A stretch of DNA of 13,539 nt from Anaerolineae bacterium. GTDB lineage: Bacteria; Chloroflexota; Anaerolineae; B4-G1; SLSP01. The position numbers and the translations under genes were made by a program. The stretch spans positions 1 to 13,539 of the forward strand of contig JAFGSL010000684.1 of assembly GCA_016934645.1 (NCBI GenBank). Reading direction: 5' to 3'. The first letter of the stretch is position 1; every line of letters starts with the position of its first letter. Positions 6,803-13,539 of this stretch are shown here, piece after piece. Under the pieces are notes generated by a model. That model did not search any database, was not told the origin of the DNA, and saw only the letters and a program-made list of their open reading frames with translations.

Positions 6803-8578
6803 TTAAAGCGGCCAGAACACTGGCACCAACGCGATGGCGATGAGATACACAAGCACCGTAAGCACTGATCCAACCTTGACGAAGTCCATAAACTTGTATC
6901 CTCCTGGCCCGTACACGATCAGGCAGGCCGGTTCCAGGGGGGTGATGAAGGAGCAGCTTGCACCCACGGCAATCATTGCCCCGAAGGTGCGTGGGTTCAA
7001 TCCCAACTGCACCGCTGTCTGTATGGCGATGGGCAGCACCAGTACCGCCGCCGCCTGGTTTGACATAGGCTGCGTCAAGATCATCGTCAACACAAAGAAA
7101 GCAGTGAGTAGCCATACCGGATGGGTGAGGCTCCGCGTGAGTGTCGCAATCTGGTTGGCAAGATAAGTGGCTGTGCCCGTATACTCCATCGCCCGTCCCA
7201 TCGCTAACATGCAGCCGATGACGATGATAGCCTTCCACGAAATGTCGCGATAGGCTTCATCCGGGGTGATACAGCGTGTTAGGAAGACACCAATTGCGCC
7301 GAGGGTAACGGCCACCGGCAGCGTGAGCAGATTGAATGCTGTCAACGCGATCACGCCAGCGAAGATGCCCATAGCGATAGGCGCACGCTTGCGGTTGGGG
7401 CGTTGGTGATCCACCGGGCCGATGACGTGGAAGTTATTCTCGTCCAATGCGGTGATGTTTGTGCGCGATCCTTGGATCAGCAGTTGGTCGCCGGTTCGCA
7501 GCCGGGTCTCGCTCAGCTTGCGGAAAATCGCTTGCCCTCGACGATTGATACCGAGGACTTGTAGTCCGTACCGTTCGCGGAAGTTCAACGTCTTGAGCGT
7601 GCGTCCGGTCAACGGTGACTGCGGTAGCAGGATGACTTCGGCCAATTCCATGTCACCTGCTTGCAGGCGGGGGTCGCTCAACGTGATGTCGGCCTTGAGG
7701 CCAATGCCTGCCGCATCCTTGATTTTCAGGACTTGAGCGCGTTGGCCTTCGACCAGCAGTTCGTCGCCCTTTTGCAGGCGCAACTTGGCCTGTGGAACAA
7801 GGTAACGGTTGTTATCGCGAACGACGCGCAGCACGGTGAGATCCATGTCGCGCCCCAGGCCGCTTTCAGCCAGCGTTTTGCCGATCAGCGGTGAGTCTGG
7901 CAGGATCAAAATTTCAGTCAGGTAAGGACGCATGCCCAAAGGTGTGATAAATTCTTCATCCGAGCCGCGATTGGGGATCAAGCGATGGCCGATGGTGAGC
8001 ATGTAAACGATGCCTATGATGGCGATGGGAAGACCCACGGCGGTTAGCTCAAACAATCCCAGAGGCTTCATACCATACTGCATCATAATGTCGCTGACGA
8101 CGATGTTAGTGGACGAGCCGATGAGCGTGACCGAACTGGACAGGATGGCGGCGAAGGCCAGGGGCATCAAAAGCTTTGAGGCGCTTGTTTTAGTACGCCG
8201 TGCCAATCCCAATACCAGCGGGGTAAACATAGCCGTGGTTGCCGTGTTGCTGATAAGGGCACTCAAAATCGCGGGGATGGTCATCGTGATCCCCAGCAGA
8301 CGCTTGGGTTTGTCGCCGGCCAAACGCAACAGCTCGCGCCCGGCCATATCCGCCACACCGGTATTCATTAGCGCAGCGGTGATGACGAGCAGGCTGAAAA
8401 TCATCACGACCGTATTGCTGCCAAATCCGGCAAACGCCTGTTCTACTGGTAGAAGTCCTGTGAGGATGAGCGTCATCATAATACACAGGGCGATCACGTC
8501 TACCGGCAGATTCTCCAGCGAGAACAGCACCAATGCTGCGACGACGATGACCAGGAGCAAGCCGATCTCTAGCGTCAT
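6803..8578 (-). CDS. SLC13/DASS-type permease with two TrkA-C domains
   Basis: A 591-residue inner-membrane carrier. The N-terminal block of hydrophobic segments includes the family SNT signature at about residues 110-112 (ALISNTATTA). Two soluble TrkA-C (RCK-C) domains follow at about 217-285 and 309-378, each with an LPxSPLxGxTL start and a GDxLLVEG or GDQLLIQG end. A second membrane block contains the matching SNQ motif (QPMSNQAAAV) and ITPLEPACLIVYGPGGYKFMDF. This is the layout of anion symporters related to dicarboxylate, sulfate or tricarboxylate carriers. TrkA-C domains usually bind small ligands and gate transport. The substrate cannot be told from sequence; a carboxylate is an inference from the neighbouring acyl-CoA synthetase. 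I chose the ATG at 8578, with GAGGGGG just upstream. A longer in-frame start at 8647 would run through heptamer repeats. Confidence 0.9.
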   Translation of the reverse strand: MTLEIGLLLVIVVAALVLFSLENLPVDVIALCIMMTLILTGLLPVEQAFAGFGSNTVVMIFSLLVITAALMNTGVADMAGRELLRLAGDKPKRLLGITMTIPAILSALISNTATTAMFTPLVLGLARRTKTSASKLLMPLAFAAILSSSVTLIGSSTNIVVSDIMMQYGMKPLGLFELTAVGLPIAIIGIVYMLTIGHRLIPNRGSDEEFITPLGMRPYLTEILILPDSPLIGKTLAESGLGRDMDLTVLRVVRDNNRYLVPQAKLRLQKGDELLVEGQRAQVLKIKDAAGIGLKADITLSDPRLQAGDMELAEVILLPQSPLTGRTLKTLNFRERYGLQVLGINRRGQAIFRKLSETRLRTGDQLLIQGSRTNITALDENNFHVIGPVDHQRPNRKRAPIAMGIFAGVIALTAFNLLTLPVAVTLGAIGVFLTRCITPDEAYRDISWKAIIVIGCMLAMGRAMEYTGTATYLANQIATLTRSLTHPVWLLTAFFVLTMILTQPMSNQAAAVLVLPIAIQTAVQLGLNPRTFGAMIAVGASCSFITPLEPACLIVYGPGGYKFMDFVKVGSVLTVLVYLIAIALVPVFWPL

Positions 8579-8601
8579 TTGACCCCCTCGAAATAGTAAC
8601 T

Positions 8602-8661
8602 CGTGATGCGTGATCAGGAACGTGGAATACGCTCCATCACGCGTCACGCATCACGCAATAC
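8602..8661. repeat. heptamer repeat and inverted repeat between synthetase and SLC13 genes
   Basis: Plus-strand 8634-8661 is four 7-base units (CCATCAC, GCGTCAC, GCATCAC, GCAATAC). The opposite orientation of the same unit occurs at 8602-8614 (CGTGATGCGTGAT), so the region can fold with 12 of 13 pairs between 8602-8614 and 8643-8655. It fills most of the 86-base gap between the synthetase stop and the SLC13 start. Confidence 0.7.
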
Positions 8662-8664
8662 GTC

Positions 8665-10755
8665 TCACCTATCAATGCGTATCCGCACATCCACCGCCCA
8701 CGCACCCGATCCAGCCGGTCCGACGATAAGCGGATTGATCTCCATTTCGGCGATACGAGGAAAATCACTCACGAGCTGCCCAATACGCTGCAGTATCTCA
8801 ATGACAGCACCCATGTCGCCAGGGGCTGCGCCGCGCACGCCCTGCATGATACGTCCGGCAGCGGTTTCCGCAATCATCCCGCGTGCGTCTTCCGCGCTGA
8901 TGGGTGCGAGGCGGAAGGCCACGTCGCGTAAGATTTCGACGTAGAGGCCACCCATCCCGAACATCAGTTGCGGGCCAAATTGTGCATCGCGTTTGGCCCC
9001 CAAGATGACCTCCTGACCTGTGGGGATCATCTGCTGCACCATCGCGCGCGTGCGCCCGCCATCGGTGGTGCGCTGGTAGGCCGCACGTACAGCGCCTGCG
9101 TCACGCAGATCGAGGGCCAGGCCGCCAACATCCGCTTTGTGGATGACGTCCGCCGCGATGCGCTTGAGCACGACGGGGTATCCGGCTTGCTCTGCCAGGG
9201 CCACGGCTTCGTCGACACTGGTGGCAAGACCGGAGAAGGGGATAGCGATGCTGTAAGCGCGTGCCACCTGCGCAGCGGTCTCCGCATCCAGGAAGCCCGC
9301 GCCGTGTTGCGCCCAAGCTGCGTCCAGGAGTGCCTGCGCCGCCGCGCGGTCCACGTCAGTGACTGGGGTGGGGGTGAGGTCAGGACGCTCGCGGAGTCGG
9401 CGATATTCCCACAGCCCGCCGAGTGCACGCCCGGCACGGTTGGGATCGCGGTAGTAGGGGACGCCACCTCGATTTAGGGTGTAGATCGCTTCAGTAAGAC
9501 TCTCCCCACCGACGAGACAGGCAACGACCGGCTTGTCCACATCGCGTCCGGTTTTCACCATTTCCTGGACCACTTCGTTTACCGGTGTGATCGCCTGCGG
9601 GACGAACATCATCATCAGCATATCCACATTGGGATCTTCCAACAGGATTTTGCCCGCGGCGCTGTACATCTCCGCACGCGGCCCACCGAGCATATCGATG
9701 GGATTGCCCAACTGTGTGCCCGGCGGGGTCACGGCCTTGAGCCGTTCCTGGGTGGCAGGGCTGATAGGCGCCATCACGAGACCCTGTCGATCGAGTGCGT
9801 CGGCAGCGAGTGCCGCCGGTCCGCCCGCATTGGTGAGAAGTGCCACGCGGTTGCCACGCGGTAGCGGTTGTGTGGCCAACGCCATCGCCACGTCGTTCTG
9901 CTCCTGGAGCGAGTGGACCATCACCACACCCGCCCGGTGGCAGGCGGCGACGTAAGCGTCGTTGTTGCCCGCCAGTGCACCGGTATGCGACGCTACGGCC
10001 TGTGTTCCGGCCGCTGTCAGACCGGCCTTGAGCATCACGATGGGCTTGGTGCGGTAGACGCTCGCCGCCGCATCCACGAAACGCCGTCCATCGGGCAGAC
10101 CCTCGGCGTAGACGCTGATGACGCGGGTGTTGGGATCGTCTTTCATCATACGAATGCCGTCGGCGATATCAACATCCAACTGGTTGCCCAGGCTGGCAAT
10201 GCGGCTGTACCCTACGCCGACGCTGCGTGCCCAATCGATAGAGCCGCCGCAGATCGCGCCAGAGTGCGAGACAAAGGCGATGTGACCCGGTTCGGGCATC
10301 ATCGTGATGAACGTGGTGTCGAGCGGCAGGTGCGCATCCATCACGCCGACGCAGTTTGGCCCGATCAGGCGCATCCCATATTGTACGGCAATGTCCTTGA
10401 GGGAGGCTTCCAGCGCAGCGCCTTCTGGCCCCGTCTCGCGGAACCCACCGGTGATGACGATCACGGCCTTGAGGCTGCGTTGTCCACACTCGGTCAGTGC
10501 CTGGGGTACGGCCTCAGCGCGGATCATAATCACCGCGAGTTCGACGGGCTCGGGTACGTCAAGGATGCTTGGATAGGCCGTTAGCCCTTGAATTTCGCCG
10601 CCTCTCGGATTGATGGGGTAGATCGGCCCGCGGTAGCTATGGTCGATGAGGTTGTGGACTACGCCATAACTCAGTTTTCTGGGATCGGCGCTCGCCCCAA
10701 TCACGGCTACTCCCTGCGGATTGAAGAAGGTATCGCTGAGTTTTTCGTTTGTCAT
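8665..10755 (-). CDS. ADP-forming acyl-CoA (acetyl-CoA) synthetase, fused alpha-beta type
   Basis: A 696-residue cytoplasmic enzyme of the NDP-forming acyl-CoA synthetase family. It interconverts acyl-CoA + ADP + Pi and free acid + ATP + CoA, and is used for substrate-level ATP formation or acid activation. Domains run in order: a CoA-binding Rossmann domain (NPQGVAVIGAS near the N-terminus); a succinyl-CoA-ligase-like region with GPNCVGV and VSHSGAICGG; the phospho-histidine site SHTGALAG with H257; a second ligase-CoA domain (VALLTNAGGPAALAADAL); and a C-terminal ATP-grasp domain at about 480-696 (VVLKRIAADVIHKADVGG, FGPQLMFGMGG, EMEINPLIV). Alpha and beta parts are separate subunits in many archaea and fused here. 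There is no GNAT acetyltransferase domain, unlike Pat/PatZ. Acyl specificity cannot be read from sequence. I chose the ATG at 10755 for its AGGAG at 10762-10766; the longer frame to 10869 crosses the promoter. The SLC13 permease follows on the same strand. Confidence 0.92.
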   Translation of the reverse strand: MTNEKLSDTFFNPQGVAVIGASADPRKLSYGVVHNLIDHSYRGPIYPINPRGGEIQGLTAYPSILDVPEPVELAVIMIRAEAVPQALTECGQRSLKAVIVITGGFRETGPEGAALEASLKDIAVQYGMRLIGPNCVGVMDAHLPLDTTFITMMPEPGHIAFVSHSGAICGGSIDWARSVGVGYSRIASLGNQLDVDIADGIRMMKDDPNTRVISVYAEGLPDGRRFVDAAASVYRTKPIVMLKAGLTAAGTQAVASHTGALAGNNDAYVAACHRAGVVMVHSLQEQNDVAMALATQPLPRGNRVALLTNAGGPAALAADALDRQGLVMAPISPATQERLKAVTPPGTQLGNPIDMLGGPRAEMYSAAGKILLEDPNVDMLMMMFVPQAITPVNEVVQEMVKTGRDVDKPVVACLVGGESLTEAIYTLNRGGVPYYRDPNRAGRALGGLWEYRRLRERPDLTPTPVTDVDRAAAQALLDAAWAQHGAGFLDAETAAQVARAYSIAIPFSGLATSVDEAVALAEQAGYPVVLKRIAADVIHKADVGGLALDLRDAGAVRAAYQRTTDGGRTRAMVQQMIPTGQEVILGAKRDAQFGPQLMFGMGGLYVEILRDVAFRLAPISAEDARGMIAETAAGRIMQGVRGAAPGDMGAVIEILQRIGQLVSDFPRIAEMEINPLIVGPAGSGAWAVDVRIRIDR

Positions 10756-10789
10756 GTATGTCTCCTGCGATAATCTTAAAACAGATTGT

Positions 10790-10817
10790 ATCATACCCAA
10801 GCACTTGTTTTTGTCCA
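10790..10817 (-). promoter_or_regulatory. probable promoter of the acyl-CoA synthetase gene
   Basis: On the minus strand TGGACA (10812-10817) and TATGAT (10790-10795) are separated by 16 bases, each matching the consensus at five of six positions. The start site would lie near 10783, about 28 bases before the ATG. It may drive the whole minus-strand block down to atl. Confidence 0.55.
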
Positions 10818-10860
10818 ATGGGATTGGGGGACAGGGATGTACTCCCTTTTTTCCTGCGCA

Positions 10861-10888
10861 TTGCGTCACATCGATTTATCACTACAAT
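10861..10888 (+). promoter_or_regulatory. possible promoter of the methyltransferase gene
   Basis: TTGCGT (10861-10866) and TACAAT (10883-10888) are separated by 16 bases. The -10 matches at five of six positions; the -35 is weak. It sits in the 184-base divergent region shared with the acyl-CoA synthetase promoter. Confidence 0.4.
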
Positions 10889-10939
10889 GACACTTAACCA
10901 TTCGAGCGTCCGGACATCTCAATAATTTGGAGGCTAATC

Positions 10940-11527
10940 GTGAATCCTACACCCGATCCACCGTTCGATCATTTTGGGTTGCTTGCGCCACTCTACGAGC
11001 GGTTTATCCGACCGCCAGACGCGCGCTGGCTGCGTGAGTTGTGTGCGTTTGAGCCAGCCCATCGATTGCTAGACGTAGGCGGCGGCACGGGACGCGTGTC
11101 GCAGTATTTTCGTGGAGATGTGGCCTCGATCTGTATCCTTGATGTATCGGTGGGAATGTTGCAGGAGGCGCTGGCAAAGGGCGGCTTCTGCGCTGGTTCG
11201 GGGGTGGCGGAGCGTTTGCCGTTCCGCGATGGAGCGTTTGAGCGGATCATCGCCATCGACAGTTTTCACCATTTTCGTGACCATCGCCGTGCAGCAGGTG
11301 AACTGCTACGCGTGCTGGCGCCAGGTGGACGGCTGGTCATCGAAGAGCCAGATGTGCGGAAGTTCGCCGTTAAACTGGTAGCGCTCGGTGAGACACTGAC
11401 GTTGATGCGTAGCCATTTCTATCCGCCCCACGAACTGATGCACTTCTTTGCCGCGCCTGATGTACAATTGACGCTCCACGAATCCAATCCGAATTTCTGG
11501 TTGGTGGTGGATAAAGTTGCTGACTGA
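10940..11527 (+). CDS. SAM-dependent methyltransferase (Methyltransf_11 type)
   Basis: A 195-residue class I methyltransferase, probably cytoplasmic, acting on an unidentified small molecule or quinone-like substrate. Motif I is LLDVGGGTGRVS (D45), followed by an acidic residue after strand 2 (LDVSVGM, D68) that would hold the SAM ribose. The motif AERLPFRDGAFERIIAIDSFHHF and the post-motif LLRVLAPGGRLVIEEPD are typical of the UbiE/Methyltransf_11 group. The C-terminal third is shorter than in UbiE, so I do not assign a quinone role. The start is GTG with GGAGG at 10929-10933, six bases upstream. It stands alone on its strand: divergent from the acyl-CoA synthetase and convergent with the CpaF gene. 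Confidence 0.88.
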   Translation: MNPTPDPPFDHFGLLAPLYERFIRPPDARWLRELCAFEPAHRLLDVGGGTGRVSQYFRGDVASICILDVSVGMLQEALAKGGFCAGSGVAERLPFRDGAFERIIAIDSFHHFRDHRRAAGELLRVLAPGGRLVIEEPDVRKFAVKLVALGETLTLMRSHFYPPHELMHFFAAPDVQLTLHESNPNFWLVVDKVAD

Positions 11528-11538
11528 CTTGATGCTTT

Positions 11539-11594
11539 GAGGGGATCGCCAGATCCCCGACTCAAGTTCATAACGGGGATCTGGCGATTCCCTC
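11539..11594. repeat. nested palindrome between two convergent genes
   Basis: 11539-11559 can pair with 11574-11594 over 21 positions (one G-T wobble), leaving a 14-base loop. Each arm is also a small hairpin on its own: GGGGATC-GCCA-GATCCCC on the left and GGGGATC-TGGC-GATTCCC on the right. It lies 11 bases after the methyltransferase stop and 30 bases beyond the CpaF stop, so a bidirectional terminator is likely by position. Neither strand has a T-run after it. Confidence 0.8.
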
Positions 11595-11624
11595 CGAATA
11601 TTGACCTTTGAGCAAGAATTAGCG

Positions 11625-13082
11625 TTAGCCCAACGAGCCTTTTTTCATAAACATCGATGGTGGCAGGTTGAAGCCATACTGCTTGAAAACGCTGTCGTTG
11701 TCGGGCCTTACGCCTGTAGGGCCGTGGTAGCCCGTGGTTTTGCCGTCTGCCCCGTCGCCCTCGTCGTAGAACTGGTAGATATCTTGCAAGATGACCGTCT
11801 CCCCTTCCATCCCCAAAATCTCGGTGATGTTGGTCACTTTGCGACTGCCATCGCGTAGCCGGGCAGCCTGGACGATCATATGGATCGCCGAAGCGATTTG
11901 TTTGCGGACGGTGATAAGCGGCAGATCCACGCCCGCCATCAGCACCAGGGTTTCCAGGCGCGAGATGCAGTCGCGGGAGCTGTTGGCGTGGATCGTCGTC
12001 ATGCTACCATCGTGACCAGTATTCATCGCCTGAAGCATATCCAGTGCCTCGCCGCCTCGGCATTCACCCACGACAATGCGTTCTGGGCGCATCCGCAGCG
12101 AGTTGATCACGCACTGGCGGATGGTGACTTCGGTGGGGCTGACAGGATTCGGTTTTTTCGTTTCCAGACGCACAACATTGCGTTGACGTAGTTGCAGTTC
12201 GGCGGCATCTTCGATGGTCACTGTGCGCTCGTGTTCGGGGATGTAGCCAGAGAGGATGTTGATGAGCGTGGTCTTGCCAGAGCCGGTTCCGCCGGAGACG
12301 ATGATGTTACGTCGCGAGACCACGGCGGCTTCTAACAGTCGCGCCATATCTTCGTTGAGGGATCCAAAGCGGAGCAGGTCGTCGACGGTGAGTTTGTCCT
12401 TCGAGAATTTACGGATGGTGATGTTGGGGCCGTCGATAGAGCACGGGCGGATGACAGAATTCACGCGCGATCCGTCCGGCAGGCGCGCATCGATCAAGGG
12501 GGTATCCATACTGACAGGACGCCCTAACGGCAGCACGATGCGCTTGACGATGCGTTCGACATGATCGTCGTCTAGAAATTTATAACCGGTCTCGCGCACG
12601 CGGCCATCCTTTTCCACAAAAATGATGTAGGGGCCGTTTACCATAATCTCGGTGATGTCGGTGCGCTCGATGAGTGGCTGGATGGGACCGTAGCCAAAGG
12701 CTTCATCCAGCACGTCGTTGACAAAGTTTTCTTGGCTGGTGTTCGCCGGCAATCTGAAGTTACTACTACTCATCAGTTGTTGTAGCTTTTCGCGAGCAGT
12801 TTTTTCGTATTCTGGGGTACGTTCTAGTGGCAGATCCAAGGAAGTGTCGGGCGCAAGAAATTTCTGTCGTAGGGTGTCGGCAATTTGCAATTTCATGCGC
12901 AGAAGCGCTGCCTGCCGGTCGCTGATGGTGCCGCGCTGCGGTGGCGTCCCTGGCGGTTCCGGTTCCAATGGGCGGAACATCGGATCCGGCGGTTCTTCAT
13001 TTTTCTCGACTTTGGCCGGTTTCGGTGCTGGGGCCGGTGTGGCGTTGATTTCCGATTGATCACGGCGTTTGAAAAGCGTCAT
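11625..13082 (-). CDS. CpaF/TadA-type secretion and pilus assembly ATPase
   Basis: A 485-residue ATPase of the type II/IV secretion superfamily (T2SSE, CpaF/TadA branch), expected to form a hexamer at the inner membrane and power Flp-pilus assembly or secretion. It starts with a Pro/Lys/Glu-rich disordered stretch (about residues 1-55). The N-terminal CpaF domain follows (FGYGPIQPLIERTDITEIMVNG, RIVLPLGRPVSMDTPLIDARLPDGSRVN). The ATPase core has Walker A GGTGSGKT at 264-271 (K270), Walker B RIVVGE with E340, and the TTIHANS histidine box. All catalytic motifs are intact. The ATG at 13082 is preceded by AGGAGG four bases upstream. No other tad/cpa gene (CpaE, TadB, TadC, Flp prepilin, prepilin peptidase) lies beside it: the methyltransferase converges on one side and an antiporter lies on the other. 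Confidence 0.92.
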   Translation of the reverse strand: MTLFKRRDQSEINATPAPAPKPAKVEKNEEPPDPMFRPLEPEPPGTPPQRGTISDRQAALLRMKLQIADTLRQKFLAPDTSLDLPLERTPEYEKTAREKLQQLMSSSNFRLPANTSQENFVNDVLDEAFGYGPIQPLIERTDITEIMVNGPYIIFVEKDGRVRETGYKFLDDDHVERIVKRIVLPLGRPVSMDTPLIDARLPDGSRVNSVIRPCSIDGPNITIRKFSKDKLTVDDLLRFGSLNEDMARLLEAAVVSRRNIIVSGGTGSGKTTLINILSGYIPEHERTVTIEDAAELQLRQRNVVRLETKKPNPVSPTEVTIRQCVINSLRMRPERIVVGECRGGEALDMLQAMNTGHDGSMTTIHANSSRDCISRLETLVLMAGVDLPLITVRKQIASAIHMIVQAARLRDGSRKVTNITEILGMEGETVILQDIYQFYDEGDGADGKTTGYHGPTGVRPDNDSVFKQYGFNLPPSMFMKKGSLG

Positions 13083-13093
13083 CGTTCCTCCTC

Positions 13094-13124
13094 TGTTCCA
13101 GGCTACCCAAAACCACCCGGAACA
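13094..13124 (-). promoter_or_regulatory. hairpin in the cpaF leader next to the ribosome binding site
   Basis: On the minus strand TGTTCCGGG (13116-13124) pairs with CCTGGAACA (13094-13102) over nine positions with one G-U pair, leaving a 13-base loop. The stem ends one base before the AGGAGG at 13087-13092 and its flanking A, so its folding could affect ribosome access. The same TGTTCC core appears again at 13163-13168 inside the promoter. Confidence 0.5.
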
Positions 13125-13153
13125 TGTTACAGCTAGAAGAGATATTTGCTGCA

Positions 13154-13181
13154 ATCATAGCATGTTCCAGGCGACTGTCAA
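13154..13181 (-). promoter_or_regulatory. strong extended -10 promoter of the cpaF gene
   Basis: On the minus strand a perfect TTGACA (13176-13181) and TATGAT (13154-13159) are separated by 16 bases, and a TG lies one base before the -10 (TGCTATGAT), an extended -10. Transcription would begin near 13147, giving a leader of about 65 bases. The spacer contains CTGGAACATG, related to sequences in the leader. Confidence 0.75.
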
Positions 13182-13215
13182 TAGGTATTCTTACCGAAAA
13201 CTAACCTGATAAGGC

Positions 13216-13539
13216 CTAATCTACCGAAAAGAACACCGAGCGCAGAATCACATAGACAATATACAAGCCGATCAAGTAGAAGCCAGCCCATTTGCCCAAC
13301 TTGCCCTTGCTGAACCACAAAATCGCCCAGAGGATAAGGCCGGTGACGGTTTCCCAGGGCAGATCCCAGAGAACTAGTGGGCGGGGAACTGCGTAAGTGG
13401 ATACCAGTGATCCCAGGCCGATGGCGACCAACGGATTGGTGATATTGCTGCCGACCAGCGTACCCAGCGGTATCCCGCTATCGCCGTTGCGGATGCCGGC
13501 CAGTGCGGTAATCAATTCCGGGAGTGCCGATGCGACGCC
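13216..13539 (-). CDS. calcium/sodium antiporter (CaCA family), C-terminal fragment cut by window edge
   Basis: The last 107 codons of an integral membrane cation exchanger; the frame is open to the end of the window, so the start lies outside. The visible part begins GVASALPELITALAGIRNGD and continues GIPLGTLVGSNITNPLVAIG. This is the second alpha-repeat of the Na+/Ca2+ exchanger superfamily (the S-LPEL and GSNxxN positions line the ion site). Two or three further hydrophobic segments follow and the protein ends VILRSVFFSVD. Bacterial members exchange Ca2+ for Na+ or H+. It reads in the same direction as cpaF, but the strong promoter in the 133-base gap suggests separate control. Confidence 0.88.
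   Translation of the reverse strand, partial: GVASALPELITALAGIRNGDSGIPLGTLVGSNITNPLVAIGLGSLVSTYAVPRPLVLWDLPWETVTGLILWAILWFSKGKLGKWAGFYLIGLYIVYVILRSVFFSVD

Noticed and set aside
9868..10584. 238-codon open frame opposite the acyl-CoA synthetase
   Set aside because: No domain is recognisable and it lies wholly inside a synthetase with all family motifs; high-GC antisense frames are often open by chance.
10833..10852. Small hairpin AGGGA-TGTAC-TCCCT followed by a T-run
   Set aside because: It resembles an intrinsic terminator, but the stem is only five pairs and no plus-strand gene ends upstream; it lies in a divergent promoter region, so I do not call it.
3154..13082. A hidden defence, toxin-antitoxin, CRISPR or mobile-element system
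   Set aside because: No repeat-spacer array, nuclease, transposase, recombinase or toxin-like small gene pair could be supported; the intergenic repeats are short heptamers and palindromes without coding capacity.

Overview
This 13.5 kb window is a gene-dense bacterial chromosome segment with moderately high GC. It most likely comes from a member of the Chloroflexota (Anaerolineae-like). That placement is an inference. It rests on the secreted protein's C-terminal tail (VFLPLVLRSH, a type of ending I associate from memory with Chloroflexota exported proteins), on the fused ADP-forming acyl-CoA synthetase, on a lone CpaF-type ATPase, and on heptameric repeats between genes. No rRNA, tRNA, CRISPR array, transposase or phage gene was seen.

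Layout: (1) 1-3126 holds a leader and a large plus-strand gene for an exported, tyrosine-rich protein with four repeated beta-type modules, a PPC-like domain and the short C-terminal tail. It ends at a strong intrinsic terminator. (2) 3154-5321 runs on the minus strand and carries atl (alkyltransferase-like DNA-repair protein), rpiA (ribose-5-phosphate isomerase A, with its own promoter overlapping the atl stop) and a response regulator whose output half is a 62-residue unit present twice. (3) 5347-10755 continues on the minus strand with a fused ADP-forming acyl-CoA synthetase, an SLC13-type permease with two TrkA-C domains, and an MFS transporter leading into atl. The order suggests one transcription block driven from a promoter near 10.8 kb, broken up by hairpin and heptamer repeat elements. 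(4) 10940-11527 is a small plus-strand SAM-dependent methyltransferase, divergent from the synthetase. (5) 11625-13082 is a minus-strand CpaF/TadA-type secretion ATPase with a good extended -10 promoter and a hairpin leader. (6) 13216-13539 is the C-terminal end of a CaCA-family calcium/sodium antiporter cut by the window edge.

The most plausible functional link is between the acyl-CoA synthetase and the SLC13 permease: a carboxylate carrier beside an enzyme that interconverts acyl-CoA + ADP + Pi with free acid + ATP + CoA. The other genes look like ordinary housekeeping or accessory functions. I did not find a convincing new multi-gene system. The parts most worth a second look are the repeat-built exported protein with two in-frame start sites, the duplicated output module of the response regulator, the heptamer tract that supplies the start region of atl, the unusual intergenic palindromes, and the structured cpaF leader.
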